Of a stretch of 64,000 bases of DNA, positions 54,199 to 63,840 are shown piece by piece. The position numbers and the translations under genes were made by a program. This DNA comes from Metaphire vulgaris (Eukaryota > Annelida > Clitellata > Crassiclitellata > Megascolecidae): the NCBI GenBank assembly GCA_018105865.1, contig CM030848.1, positions 835,001 to 899,000 on the forward strand. Direction: 5' to 3'. The stretch's first letter is position 1; every line of letters begins with the position of its first letter. A model generated the notes under the pieces. The model was not told the origin of the DNA and made no database searches. It worked only from the letters and a program-made list of their open reading frames with translations.

Positions 54199-54264
<66 letters not shown>

Positions 54265-57200
54265 TTATATACATTATTCTTTAATATGTTTTTAAGCAAT
54301 CTAATGTTTCTATTAAACCAATTCCTGAATTCCTGTGCAGACAATAATTGTGGATAATTCATTTACTCCAAAATAAGTCTGACAATCAACAGCTGGTCTT
54401 AAAACGGTTTTGTGACACAAAGTCAAAACTAGGAAAGGACAAAAATCCCCCACAAAATTGTTAGTAACACAGTAAACAACTGTATCCATCACTGTGCAAT
54501 TAATACAATTATGAAACTTAATTGTGTGTGTGTGAGTAAAACCCTGGAAAATAATTTTTATGAAATATTTTTTACACTATCAAGAGGAACATTAAGACAA
54601 CACATTCCATAAAATAACGCAACATCAATAAAACAATTCTAATGTTTCAATGCGGTTACTGAATTACTTTGACTAAGAAGCCAATTGGTTTCATTGTATT
54701 TTGTATTGTGAAGTTCTTTGTGAGCTTCCAGAAATTCCATAAATAACATGCCTGAACTTGTAGCCCAAAAGAGAGGAGTTCTGAGGTCAAAATCGAGGAC
54801 ATCAATGATGGCTTTCTTGCTGATGAGTTTCTGAAGAAGAGTCAAACTGGTCGAGTGATATTGTCCATCATCTTCATCTGCAGCTCCACACATCTGCGCC
54901 ACATAATGCAGAGGTGCAGCGCTGTGAATATCGGTGCTAGACAGGTATGCTCCATGCTCCACTAGTACGTCAATCAGGTGAACATGTCCACAGACTGAAG
55001 CCAAACATCAGAAGTACAGTTACAGTCTACAATAACATCATTTTATACTTCAATGCTTCTAAGTATTAACACAAAATTCAAACAGTACCAATGGCTCTCA
55101 TGCATATTAGTTCATAGCACAAGATGATTGACGGTTGTACCTGTTGCCCAGTGAATCAGTGTCCGTTGCTCGTTGTCTCTGGTGCGAGCGTCAGCACCGT
55201 TCCCAGTCAGAAAGTGAACCATCGTTTGGTTTCCTGTCATCACCGCCATCTGCAGTGCAGTGTACCCATTTGCATCACGGACATCGATGATTGAGAAATC
55301 TCGATTCAAAAGCATTGCAGCGATCTTTGTAGATTTGTTGCCGCTGCAGTAATGCAAAGCAGTTCGACTCAGAGAGTCAGATGCATTGACTGGTGCCTAC
55401 AATGATCGATCAGTTTTTGATACATGACAAAACAACCAAAATCCAACTACAGTCTTGACAAATCCCAAATTATGCCTTGTTTGAAACTTTTGTAGAACTG
55501 CATTTTGATAAACTTCAAGAACTAAAAGAATCTAACCATGATTAATGATTATCCACACAATACAGAAGCAGCAATAGCAGCTCTCCTTATGAATCTCATT
55601 ACTCAACGCTCTCTGAGACGCTTCTCTTTGGGTCCGGGTTTCTTTCAACATTTTATGCTGAATATTCACCACCAGTTTCTACTTGAATTATAAAGGAAAA
55701 GATTTAGCTTTTGAAACTAAGTTTCCTTGATTACCAGGGGCAGAACCCAGACTTTCCTTTGTCAGGTCATAAACTAACTGTTGAACTATTGCTGGGTCAT
55801 ATATACAGTATATATATATATATAGAATGAACCCAGGAACTTAATTTCAAGTTGCCTAGCAACCAAGCAGGCCACAGGCAGACTGACCGTCATCTGCACG
55901 GTGACCGTTCGACTGTGGACTCTGTGGGATCTGTGTGAGGAGAGAACGTTAACAGAGCGTTAATCGATTGAATTCATCACATGAACTAAAGTAAATCTAC
56001 ATAGATTAGTTTCAGTCTCCAAGGGGTCGTCTATATGCGACTGAACTTCAGTGGGTGGCAGTCAATCTGAAACTTTGTAAACGCTTGACTTAAACAGCTC
56101 TCACAACAGGAAAAATTTTGCTCTTTTAGAATGCAATCTGCTTTTGTGCTGTTGGATATTTCATTATAATAAGTAATTTCCCAATTCTTTGTAGATGCTT
56201 TTCAATGTGTGGCTGTGAAATTTATTGATTGCATAACCCACACATTATCATTTTTGAGATTCAATCCTAAAACCTACCTTTCTGGCTTGGCCTATTTATT
56301 CACTGTTGATTGCCACCCCACTGATATGACTGACCCTCCTGGCTGGCCCAGGCCAAGGCTCGAATTGGGTTTGGGTATGGTGGACCAACAGCTGAAGCCT
56401 TAGGCATTATGATAGTCATAACATAGAAGTTGACTGAGTGATTTATAAAGTCAGTAAAACAGAATTTGCTTTGCTATAGTTTTCTAATTCTACTAGTGGA
56501 TGAGAGCAATTAGTAGATATAGTAAGCCTTCTACTCATCCTCAAGTCAAACCAACCATCTGCTCTTGAATAAAGATGCAGTTGAAAGAGGTTGACAGATT
56601 CCCGCATCAAATTGACAGAAAGGTCTACTGAAAATGTCCACTACAGTACAGCAGACCATGGACTCTAAATGTCCATGAGTAAACTGAACTGATAATGAAC
56701 TAAGAAATGACTTCAGGCAAATAGATCACAATTTCCCATTGCACTTTTGTTTTCTACTAAACTTTTTCATGAAAATTAAATAATTTTCATATCTCTCTCC
56801 CAATGTGCACAAATTTCCAATGCTGAAACTCACAAAACCAATCAGTCTGACAATTACCAAATAATTCAGCTTTGCTACTTGAAACAGGTTCAAGCTAAAA
56901 CCTTTTGAATGAATGAATGAATGAATGAATGAATGAATGAATGAATAAATGAATGAATGACTTTTATTTCAACTCAAGAGAAACATTTTTCCATACTTAG
57001 CATGTACATCATTTGCATACACATACATCATCTATAAAGTAGTAAACAGATATAAAGAATTCTAGTTTCATTAATAGAAGAAACATAATAAACCTATTAA
57101 CAAATTTTAAACAATTTTCATTTGAAATTAAACAGTAATATATGTTAGTACTAAACATGAATTAGCATATTTATTTTATACAAATAAAAAAGACATGTTA

Positions 57201-57773
57201 TTTGTTTCAGATTGTAGAATCAATATCTATTTACCACGAGTGAAAAAATATTACCAAAGGGATGCAGTTCCCATAAGGAGGTAACCTAAGATTGTTTTAA
57301 TAGAAATTTTTGATTTGAACATCCCTTGGTGTTTAGAACAATCCTGCATCTGACATGGATCTTGTGCGATTGTGATTTGGTGTGCCATCGGCTGATGCTT
57401 CTATGCATTAAGGAGTGGCACTATAGAAGTTCAAGATTAGATTCAAATAGATCCATTCTCATCAAAGGTCTGCTTTCATCCAGAGAGACTCGATTTGAAG
57501 CGACTGCAAGCAGCCGACTCAAAAGGCAGTCGTGGCGCTACAGACAGCTGAAATTTCAGTACAAACGACGAAACTAACTTTCGAAATGCATATCACTGTT
57601 ACAATCAGTCGTCGATTTCTGTAAAGCACAAGACTTACATTACTCCTGAGCAGCTTCTTTACTTCACTGCTCTGTTCCTGCTTGCAGTAAGCCATAAGTG
57701 GTGTCTTCTCCATTGAAAGACGGCGCCCAACACTTTGACGCCGGAGGCTGCTGCTAGTTTCTGGATCTTCCAT
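39511..57773 (-). CDS. Ankyrin-repeat protein with long repetitive C-terminus
   Basis: A minus-strand gene read as ten exons: 57773-57639, 55396-55141, 54994-54752, 53296-53222, 52433-52231, 51378-51245, 50761-50601, 49584-44176, 40324-40066 and 39728-39511. Phases agree at every junction from exon 1 to 8 and from 9 to 10. About 12 ankyrin repeats fill exons 1-8 (for example RTALHYCSGN, RTLIHWATVCGH, TPLFWATSSGSAEACEML, SPAHCAAAKGSVECL, YPIHEAALAHQ). The remainder is low complexity, followed by a basic helical region. I could not assign it to a named family; the inversin or ANKRD type is a guess only. Ankyrin stacks are protein-binding scaffolds, so the product is probably intracellular. At least five frame breaks lie in the 3' half. 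Confidence 0.75.
40066..40324 (-). CDS. Ankyrin gene, exon 9 (candidate)
   Basis: The acceptor is TTTCTATGTTGAAG. Entered in the expected phase 1 it reads AIASEIGE and then stops, while the next frame continues IGAGEWAVAQQLTMAASGKL and on to RHYLSNT. This suggests one more small frame break near 40300. The donor ATACAG|GTGCGG is phase 1 and fits the last exon. No domain is recognised; exon status rests on splice sites and continuity. Confidence 0.5.
41032..41215 (+). mobile_element. hAT-type MITE, left copy of the composite
   Basis: A 184-bp element with termini related to CAGTGGCGTCGCCA and a G/C-rich body (runs of G near the start, TTTTGCCCCC near the end). About 90% like the right copy by eye, and the reverse complement of the copy at 928-1108. 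Non-coding. Confidence 0.75.
41216..43853 (+). repeat. Four-unit tandem array, period about 348 bp (interrupted by a LINE)
   Basis: Units begin with CAAACAGG at 41216, 41562, 43150 and 43498, and a terminal CAAACAGG is at 43846. Lengths are 346, 349 (after removing the LINE insertion and one target duplication), 348 and 348 bp. The units are highly similar. On the minus strand unit 1 is open for about 134 codons (SFSCVPSLAESN-type peptides recur in each unit), and the period is a multiple of three in three of the units' spacing. No known domain recognised. Confidence 0.85.
41883..43110 (+). mobile_element. 5'-truncated non-LTR retrotransposon, dead reverse transcriptase
   Basis: A 1228-bp insertion flanked by perfect 11-bp target duplications ATAGCCTACTG (41872-41882 and 43111-43121). 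It starts inside the RT domain (EEQAGFRSGKSC), has IDFKKAFDSIHRDTLW and GVRQGCTLSPFLF, but the catalytic F-A-D-D box is FAND (LDFANDITLIS). A stop at 42558 and a frame change precede the C-terminal part (RRRRYIGHILRM, GRPKITWQDTF). The 3' tail is a short TAAGTC repeat. RTE-like by its C-terminal style; clade not settled. Confidence 0.85.
43854..44036 (+). mobile_element. hAT-type MITE, right copy of the composite
   Basis: A 183-bp element in the same orientation as the left copy. Starts CACTAGCGTAGCCACGGGGG; ends CCTGGCAACGCCACTG. Its right 8-bp flank pairs with the far-left flank of the left copy rather than with its own left flank. Confidence 0.75.
44176..49584 (-). CDS. Ankyrin gene, exon 8 (5.4-kb low-complexity exon, frame broken)
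   Basis: It starts GHSVTPYGGAMSKHHKDC, the last degenerate ankyrin repeat, then becomes Ser/Asp/Glu/Asn/Gln-rich. Long open segments follow in alternating frames: 49584-about 49390, 49381-about 47755, 47772-46891, 47300-about 45590 and 45610-44176. Amino-acid style is continuous across each change, so this is one coding block with breaks rather than separate genes. It carries the 60-bp coding minisatellite and a looser repeat of about 70 residues (motifs VRLALRNEQ and VNLSLRNEQ). The last part is basic and helical (RRLQDQMRIYGIR, LIQEYVRIYETKRLMMMTIQ). Donor CAAG|GTATGA, phase 1. Confidence 0.7.
46560..47300 (-). repeat. 60-bp coding minisatellite (20-residue repeats)
   Basis: About 12-13 tandem copies of a 60-bp unit inside ankyrin exon 8. 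On the minus strand the sense reading is QKQNISLSVDPVDYDGSEAK per unit. One unit near 46890 has lost 23 bp, creating a TAA and shifting frame. Units near 47190-47240 and 46845 are also shortened. Confidence 0.9.
49600..50095 (+). mobile_element. CR1/L2-like LINE 3' end with (TTAC)n tail
   Basis: The plus strand encodes LNVPRTNTEIGKRAFSISGP and KIWNSLPPAVRSSNSLSIFR, the typical LINE ORF2 C-terminus. The 3' UTR ends GATTTTACTTACTTACTTAC. Lies just upstream of ankyrin exon 8, in opposite orientation. Confidence 0.8.
50601..50761 (-). CDS. Ankyrin gene, exon 7 (repeat 11)
   Basis: It enters after TTTCATTGAAG in phase 1 (HQN-D-AVKYLLGTR) and encodes YDGRTCLHIAALTNNLPLVS and YLVDNNASKKSVMTCG. The donor TGTGGG|GTAAGA is phase 0, joining to GHSVTPYGGAMSKHHKDCAE in the large exon 8. 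Confidence 0.8.
51245..51378 (-). CDS. Ankyrin gene, exon 6 (repeats 9-10)
   Basis: After CTTGTTCTGCAG the joined reading is RSPAHCAAAKGSVECLRILK, then GDLWMQNAKGDYPIHEAALA. The donor GAATG|GTATTA leaves phase 1. A 134-nt exon entering in phase 2 and leaving in phase 1 is arithmetically consistent with its neighbours. Confidence 0.85.
51470..51900 (-). mobile_element. CR1/L2-like LINE 3' end
   Basis: The minus strand encodes TRTVLGSRAFSVAAPKLWNS and LPQHVRIANSLHIFRARLKT, then HLFDRAYPP. The tail is a TTAGA-type repeat (51460-51482). In an ankyrin-gene intron, same orientation as the gene. Confidence 0.8.
52231..52433 (-). CDS. Ankyrin gene, exon 5 (repeats 7-8)
   Basis: It enters after GTTTCTGCAG in phase 1 and encodes ALHCASARGNTECVDILLKK and GCTPLFYSVSLGHIETTRVL, ending NPNHLDYRLR. 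The donor AGAAG|GTTAAC is phase 2, matched by the one-base entry of exon 6 to make a serine codon. Both repeats keep the consensus hydrophobic positions. Confidence 0.85.
53222..53296 (-). CDS. Ankyrin gene, exon 4 (75 nt)
   Basis: A short phase 1-1 exon between CTTTCACCAG and CAG|GTATGA. It encodes GSAEACEMLVKAGCNL and NHRDKEGLT, the second helix and loop of an ankyrin repeat, and continues into ALHCASARGN in exon 5. It was found from splice signals and repeat continuity. Confidence 0.8.
53476..53523. repeat. (GT)n, about 48 bp
   Basis: A GT dinucleotide run in an ankyrin-gene intron, with (AT)n runs nearby at 53648-53668 and 53690-53714. Confidence 0.95.
53715..54175 (+). mobile_element. 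LINE RT C-terminal fragment ending in (GAT)n(AT)n
   Basis: The plus strand encodes VFSVLLYGGET, LLAFEMRCYRRLLKIWWGMK, KLQMFGHVSRMEEKRI and RPRRRWFDDIREWTG, then stops. It is followed by (TGA)n and a long (AT)n. Inserted in an ankyrin-gene intron in opposite orientation. Confidence 0.75.
54752..54994 (-). CDS. Ankyrin gene, exon 3 (repeats with GC donor)
   Basis: Entered in phase 1 (WAT-V-CGHVHLIDVLVEHGAY), it encodes AAPLHYVAQMCG, an acidic insert in the repeat (ADEDDGQYHSTS) and RTPLFWATSS. The only junction giving a perfect next repeat is TTCAG|GCATGT, a GC donor; the joined reading WATSSGSAEACEMLVKAG is a textbook ankyrin repeat. No GT donor in the correct phase was seen nearby. Confidence 0.75.
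55141..55396 (-). CDS. Ankyrin gene, exon 2 (ankyrin repeats 2-4)
   Basis: The exon follows TCATTGTAG in phase 0 and encodes SRTALHYCSGNKSTKIAAML, GYTALQMAVMTGNQTMVHFL and QRTLIHWAT. These show the T-A-L-H and helix-turn-helix pattern of ankyrin repeats. The donor is GCAACAG|GTACAA, phase 1. Confidence 0.85.
55397..57638. other. Ankyrin-gene intron 1, no gene seen
   Basis: Unique AT-rich sequence with a (GAAT)n run at 56907-56962. No mobile element recognised. Confidence 0.6.
57639..57773 (-). CDS. Ankyrin gene, exon 1 (start)
   Basis: It opens MEDPETSSSLRRQSVGRRLS and enters the first, divergent ankyrin repeat (KTPLMAYCKQEQSSEVKKLL). The donor GAGTAAT|GTAAGT is phase 0, joining to APVNASDSLSRTALHY. 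No hydrophobic leader is present, which suggests a cytosolic protein. Confidence 0.75.
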
Positions 57774-60155
57774 GGCATCAGTGTTGACGGTTGCAGCTGT
57801 GAGACATGTTCTACATTACCTCACGTTGGCTAAAAACTGATAAATTCATCCTCAACTGCTGCACCATCTGCGGCGTGTTTACATAAAGCTCTGCTGTGCT
57901 TGGTAAATCCAATTTGAAATTGTTTTCGGTCAGATGGACCGAGGGTCCCTGGTCCATCGATGCAACTGGAGCAACATCAATTGTCAGTCAATGACGGAAA
58001 ATTATTATCTCAGTTTTTACAATCAGTTCACCAAACTTTCTCCTCAGTCACGTTCATCCAATTGAAAATAAATGTTATACAAGTTATGACTCGCGATCGA
58101 GATACTGCAAAACAGTGGAAATGAGAAACTTTCACATCAGCTTCTAAATAGCAGTCGACGACTCGACGGCACAACTGCGGGTGCTGCGTGAGGAGGATCG
58201 GTCGGAGCGTTGATTGCCGCAGTCTCTGGGTAAGCTTCCGTGGAATTCCGTCCAGTCTCATGCAATTGGTCACAGCTTACATTTAAGCTCAATTATCCGC
58301 GCATTGTTCCCGGCGTATAAATGCATGTGTGTTGGACAGGTGCAGCTGCTGCTAAGGGCTAAAGTTTATCTGATTTGCACATTTGTCCGAATTGCTACTT
58401 TTATGCTGCAACTGCCTTGGTATCATCACGAAAAAAACTACAAATTGTTACAATTTCCACAATGCACTTTCACAGGCCTATGTTTAAATCCCTCCTTTAA
58501 AAAATAATGGCAAGGTCACAATTTGATTAAGTTTTGCGCTGTTTTTTAAACACAGATTAGACAACATAATCCCTTTTCACAGACTTAAGAACTGGTTCTG
58601 GGATACCATACCAAATATCTTTTATACAGCGATTGAGATGACGCCAAAATCTCCTTATCATCACTAGAAACCACTCTCAATCTTGCCTGCAAAAATTCAG
58701 CCCTTTATTTTCTGGATTGGACTAGTTTCTTATGTGGTTAGGATTTATAGTGCTCCATGAGCTGATGTTTCTTTGCATTATAGCATATCTTTGTCAAACT
58801 TTATGTGGCATTAGGCCTACTGCAGCAACATCGGCATCATTCCACAGGCATTCCATAGGCATTATGATTGTGGCGCCACAGAAGTCTGTTTATTGCTTTG
58901 ATTGAACATGCAATAAAAGGAAAAACGAAAATGATCAGCTATATGAACAGCATAAACCAATCAATTAAAACAAAGAAGTAAAAATAAAATTAAATGTGGC
59001 TATATAATTATGTTGATGAATGGATTGAATGGAGAGATTCAGGATCCGTTCTGCAGGTTGGGCCAATTAACCAGTTTGATGTAACGTTTTCAGATTATTT
59101 ATTTTGTTGACCCATAACTGACTAAAGTTATATTCAAAAATTGTAAGTAAATTGAATATCCTCTAATATCTGTAATCAGTGCTAGCGCTATAAAAGCGTG
59201 CCCGAAGCAGATCGTTTCCGTTGACGAACTATTGATGTTTTCACTAATAACTATTTAAATTTAAGTGTATTTTCGTGAAATCGTAGATATTTTGCAAACA
59301 TATCGACTGAAAAGACGGAGATCGTCGCGCGATCGCTGTGCGTCGCTCTCAAGTCCTCGTTTTTCTCCACTTTTCCCTTCTATGTCTAGTCCTTCACTGG
59401 AAATCTAGCCTTGTTATATAATTATAATTTATTTATTTAGTTCAAGACAACTTCTATAGCGCCGTGCACTATAGCGCCGTGCACTAGGGTAAGGCCTACG
59501 ACAAGGGCGCTGCACACACACAGTCAACCATATTTTAAACTAAAAAGGTGCGTATTTGGTTCTCTCAGGAACAGCCCAGCAGAGTCGGCTCAGTCACAGC
59601 GGTCGGCAAGGCGTTCCACAACAACGGGTTTCCGCGTGTGAAGGACCTGGCCCCGAACTTCGGGGTCTGCGACGGAGGCGGGACGAACAGTAGGGCACGA
59701 TGGCCGGAGCGAAGTGCCGACCTCCGTACGTTCGACGTTGATCTTAGGACTGGATCAGCCAGGTACTGTGGACAGTGCGGGTCCTTTAACGCTCGGAATA
59801 TGAGCCAACAGCGCTTCTGGGCAATGCGCTCCCGGGCTCATCACTGTAATATGCTGTTATGTCAACGTGGACAAAATACTGATACTTACATCGCGATATT
59901 TAGCCATACCAATACCAAAATACTGAACTGACATTTAATAATACTGACTGTTATACCGGTTACCAATATAAAATACCAACATGAACTCATCACTAATACA
60001 CAGTGATGTCAGAGATGCAGCAGTGTGATCTGAAGTTACCTGCAGCATTGTCCCTGAATTTGAAATCCGTTAATCACTTTTAGATGTTCATCAGCAGTTT
60101 GCTTTAGTGACCGATTTGTGTGTATTTGTTGGATTAAATATAGATATGTTGAAGA
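57774..60155. other. Head-to-head intergenic region
   Basis: Between the start codons of the ankyrin and IRF2BP-like genes (2.4 kb). Contains the LINE remnant at 59.4-59.9 kb. Promoters must lie here, but no specific element can be assigned. Confidence 0.6.
59430..59930 (-). mobile_element. LINE ORF2 C-terminal remnant
   Basis: The minus strand reads RSALRSGHRALLFVPPPSQT then FGARSFTRGNPLLWNALPTA, the P-LWN-LP motif of CR1/L2-type ORFs. The plus-strand open frame across it is a shadow. Contains a 15-bp duplication TATAGCGCCGTGCAC at 59455-59485. Confidence 0.65.
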
Positions 60156-60519
60156 ATGTCGCTGGCATTTAGCTCTCCTCGCCTTCAGAGACAGCACTGC
60201 TATCTCTGTGACTTACCGCGTCCACCATGGGCAGTGCTGTTTGACTTTACAGAGGTAGTATGTCGTGGCTGTGTCAACTACGAAGGCGCTGAACGGGTTG
60301 AGGTGGCCATAGAGGGCGCCAGGCAGATGCGCCACGCGCTTGGCTTCGACCTGGTTCATGGAGTGCATTCTAAGTCTGTCAGAATTAATTGCCACAGCGA
60401 GAATTCGCATGTCATTAAAGGATCAGACGGTACGGAAGCATTGCTGATGGAGCGCCTGTCGGCGATACATGACAACAAAAGAGGACGACTGACGAGAATG
60501 GATCCAAGGAACCTTCAAG
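60156..60519 (+). CDS. IRF2BP-family gene, exon 1 (N-terminal zinc finger)
   Basis: It encodes [20 protein letters not shown] onward with all four zinc ligands, then the conserved helix [20 protein letters not shown] found next to the finger in this family. The exon ends in a Ser/Arg/Asn-rich linker. The intron, 60520-61384, carries a SINE-like stretch and (ATT)n. Confidence 0.92.
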
Positions 60520-61061
60520 GTAATTCACAGTGGGGGGGGGCAGGGCGGTTGGTGTGATATGCAGTCATGGCACTGCTTAAATAGCCCAGATATTTTTATG
60601 TGCATGTATTTTTAATGATTGGGGATCACAGTTTTGTGACATTGATGGAGTGTGAAATTTGAAAAAGTATATTGATTAGCAATGGCATGCAGTGTTTTGC
60701 TGCTATTCCTACCAACAGACAACATCATTGAACCCAATTCATGTTTGTATTCAGTTGATCAGCAGTATTCCTTCTGTTGACGATTACTTAGAGTTAAAGG
60801 TGTATGCAGCTGACAGTTCTTGAGGTTGATCAGCTGCCGTGGGACACTCTGTTGGATACTGCATTATCTTGTTGTTTTTAGAGGTGATGTGCCCACGAGA
60901 AAGCGTATTAACTCAGAAGGCTCTTTGCCTACCTTGAGACTGTCTAGCAGCCTGCAATTTAGCTAAGATGCTAGACGTGTAGTTGACATTGTGGTTGAGT
61001 GGTTAGTAAGAGTCATGAGTTATAGGGTTTACACTTCAACCACAACCAGTCAACTTGGCTA

Positions 61062-61094
<33 letters not shown>

Positions 61095-61845
61095 TATTAT
61101 TATTATTATTATTATTACATGGTTATTAGGTTAAAAAGTCAATTTATATAGTATTAAAAAGTCATTCATTACGATGTGAAGAATAAGTTTACATGGTTGT
61201 TATTAACGAACATTAAGTCATTCATTAAGTGAAGAATCATAGGCTATGAACGAGTACATTGGGTGACTGCTCGGTGGAAGGAAGGACGGTGAGGGAAAGG
61301 CTGGCAATCTTCCCCTTTATTCGGCTGATGCTTAATCTAATCTAATCAACAATTTTAAGTGAATGAGTGTTGTGATGTTTTCAGGAGTGCCAGTGGTGAC
61401 CTGTGAGGGAGTGCACCGATTGCACTCTGCTGCCGCCGCTGCATCGCTGAGAGGAGAGTGCGTTTCGAGTCCAAACGCGCCTTCGACTAATCCCAGTCGA
61501 ACGGGAAGCGGTGGCAGTGATGCTCACTGTCGGTCGCTGTATCCGACCGTTGAGCTGAGCTGCTCCGAGCCGCTGCGCTGCACTCTGTGCAAGGAGCAGC
61601 TGGAGGACGTGCACTTTGTGCAGTGTCCTTCGGTGGCAGAGCACAAGTTCTGCTTCACGTGCTCGAAGGAGAGCATAAAGAGGCAGGGGGTGGGGGCCGA
61701 GGTCTACTGCCCGAGCGGCCTCAAGTGTCTTCTGGTCGGCTCAAACATTCCGTGGGCGTTTATGCAGAACGAGATCGCTGCCATTCTGGGCGAGGACTTT
61801 GGTAGAATCAAACTGAAGAAGGAGACAAACGAGTTGTCTCTGTGA
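60156..61845 (+). CDS. IRF2BP-family transcriptional cofactor (complete, two exons)
   Basis: Interferon regulatory factor 2-binding protein family, a nuclear co-repressor/co-activator and likely E3-type factor. Exons are 60156-60519 and 61385-61845, joined in phase 1 (LQ-G-VPVV), giving 274 residues. The N-terminal IRF-2BP zinc finger has C15-x2-C18 and C36-x2-C39 around [20 protein letters not shown]. The C-terminal C3HC4 RING has C187-x2-C190, C202, H208, C211-x2-C214, C230 and C236, with [13 protein letters not shown] after it. Vertebrate paralogues are roughly twice this length; the middle linker here is short. The start is the first Met of the frame, 14 codons before the first zinc ligand. 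Splice sites are CTTCAAG|GTAATT and GATGTTTTCAG. Confidence 0.92.
60985..61345 (+). mobile_element. Possible tRNA-derived SINE in the IRF2BP intron
   Basis: A-box-like TGGTTGAGTGGTTAGTAAGA is followed by a poor B box, an (ATT)n run at 61063-61117 and a (TAATC)n tail near 61335. Weak evidence. Confidence 0.35.
61385..61845 (+). CDS. IRF2BP-family gene, exon 2 (C-terminal RING)
   Basis: It encodes an alanine-rich linker, a Ser/Pro/Asn segment and the family's C-terminal RING ([19 protein letters not shown], then [16 protein letters not shown]). It ends ETNELSL and TGA. This is the most GC-rich and most clearly conserved coding stretch in the right half of the window. Confidence 0.93.
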
Positions 61846-62674
61846 CGTCTTAGGATGACGTCGTCAGACTCGGTTGTTGTTGACTTTTTTATGTTGAAAG
61901 TCGTTTGTCATCGTTTTTGTCAAGTTATTAGAACAAGAAACTGATTTTGATGCAGCCGTTAATTGTGTGGAGGATCTCATTATGTGAGAACATATCTGCG
62001 TTTCTTTTGACTGGGGCTTTGGACCTGTACAGTGCTTAATCATTCCACAATGTTTGCTAATCTCTGTTCAGCTGTCCTGGCTTATTCAATGCCTTGCTGC
62101 ATTATGACAATGGTGGCATTGTATACATTTCATAGTTGATATTCTTTTTCAAACTGAAAAAGCCAGTTGTTGGTTCAGCTCAAAATGGAGACATTTTTTG
62201 TGTTCAAGTTTCTCCTTGTATATAAGCAGTTGAACTCGGATGCCTTGTGTACTTCAATCCTTACACAGATGAAGTATGAGTACTTTTAGTATTGCTTGAG
62301 TATACTTGTTATTATTATGGTCTGTGGCTTTTTTTATGGTCCTAATGTGTTTCAAATACTTCTCTTCCGTTATTTACTTGCTTTTTATGCTTAATGAAAA
62401 TTGTCATCTTGCTTTCTCCTGTTTGTGGATTACAATCAGGGATATGACCAAGACAGTAAGTGGCAAGACCGAGACACTAACCATCAAGACCAAGTCACTA
62501 GGGCTCAAGACCAAGACAGTAATTTTAAACATCAAGAAAACAGACAAAACAGGATTCAAAATTTTTGTTATCAACATCAGCCATAAAATTACTAAAATTT
62601 GGCATAGATATATCTATACAAACATATTACAATATTTATTAGTCACGAAGGGTTCAAACTGTGACAATCTCGTA

Positions 62675-62775
62675 TAGCCCCATAAATTGGAAGACATCTT
62701 TGACTTTTGTGACAAGGGAAGAGGGCATAAAAAACTGCCAAATCGCGTCACGTCATTTATGGACGGCCCCAAATT
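62675..62775. mobile_element. Remnant related to the GGGGC-GTCCAT MITE
   Basis: The right end ATTTATGGACGGCCCC and left end GCCCCATAAATTGG resemble the GGGGCTGTCCAT termini with substitutions. Probably an old or sister-family copy. Confidence 0.35.
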
Positions 62776-63266
62776 GTTCGGCGAAGCCTTTAATGTGGTT
62801 ATTTTAATGATTGCAACAAGTGAAATATTAATGTGTGTCCATTGGTGTGCGTCAGTGTCTGTGTGTTTGGATGTTTGTGTTGTGCTTCTGCTGTCTTGGG
62901 TCCTTGTTATGGAGGCACTTGGCTGGCAGCCATGCTTATCTGCAGGCTGCTTAGCCTGGCCCTCTGCTTGAATACGGCCCCCAAATAATAGGCCTAGCCG
63001 CCTACTGTATTCAGATTAAAATTAATTTCTGTAATACTTTATATACTGTAGTAAGTTAATATTTCTCATAAGTGATGAATAATATAAATTGTAATTATTA
63101 TTACTCTCCAATGCATATCTGATTTTGTTTATCCGGCAACTAAGCAATAGATTCACGGACCTGAGCCTGAGGTGGTCCATTCGGCCAACTCTGAAAGGGC
63201 CTGTGCACTCAGTGCGCAGACCATTTCAATTTTCACCATTCACTTGCAGCATTAGCATAGAGGCCC

Positions 63267-63367
63267 ATCCATATAGTACGTACGCACTGATTGAGGGGGA
63301 GGGTTGTATTTGGGAGATTTTGCGTATGTGCGAAATCTGCCTTTGTTTGCGTGCGTACTATATGGAT
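63267..63367. mobile_element. Short inverted-repeat element (about 101 bp)
   Basis: The ends ATCCATATAGTAC and GTACTATATGGAT are perfect inverted repeats, extending with one small gap into GTACGCAC. No target duplication is obvious. Likely a tiny MITE of unknown family, or a foldback. Confidence 0.5.
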
Positions 63368-63377
63368 GATCCTTAGC

Positions 63378-63556
63378 CAGTGTTTATTCTAGGCCTTCTT
63401 AGGGGGGAATTTCCTCCCCTAAGTTTGAATATTCCCCATTTTTTTAGATGTTGGCTGGGGGAATGGAAATTTCCCCCAAACGTGTGAAAACTCAAACATT
63501 GTCCCCCCAAACATTTCAAAATCCCCCCAATGTCAAGGGGGCTAGAATAAACACTG
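63378..63556 (+). mobile_element. hAT-type MITE, third subfamily
   Basis: A 179-bp element with 15-bp terminal inverted repeats CAGTGTTTATTCTAG. Flanks TCCTTAGC and TCCTTAGA match at 7 of 8. Body made of C-rich and T-rich runs. It abuts another small inverted-repeat element on its left. Confidence 0.75.
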
Positions 63557-63611
63557 TCCTTAGACCTCACCGTGTGTGCATGACTGATCAGCTGCTGGAA
63601 ACACTTGTTCA

Positions 63612-63657
<46 letters not shown>

Positions 63658-63840
63658 ACTTGACAATTTCTTAAGCCAGTAACATAGCTAGGTGGCTAAA
63701 GTCAAAGGCGCATTTGAAACGCAGCATTGCTGTTGACTACATTATGTTTTACAACATTCTTTTTTTCCTTTTCTAATTGTGTGATTCGAATTGAAATTGT
63801 GTTTGTTTTTTTCCTTTCTGACTTTTTTGTCTTACAGAAG

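Noticed and set aside
59548..59931. 127-codon plus-strand open frame
   Set aside because: Shadow of a LINE ORF2 C-terminus on the minus strand (NPLLWNALPTA).
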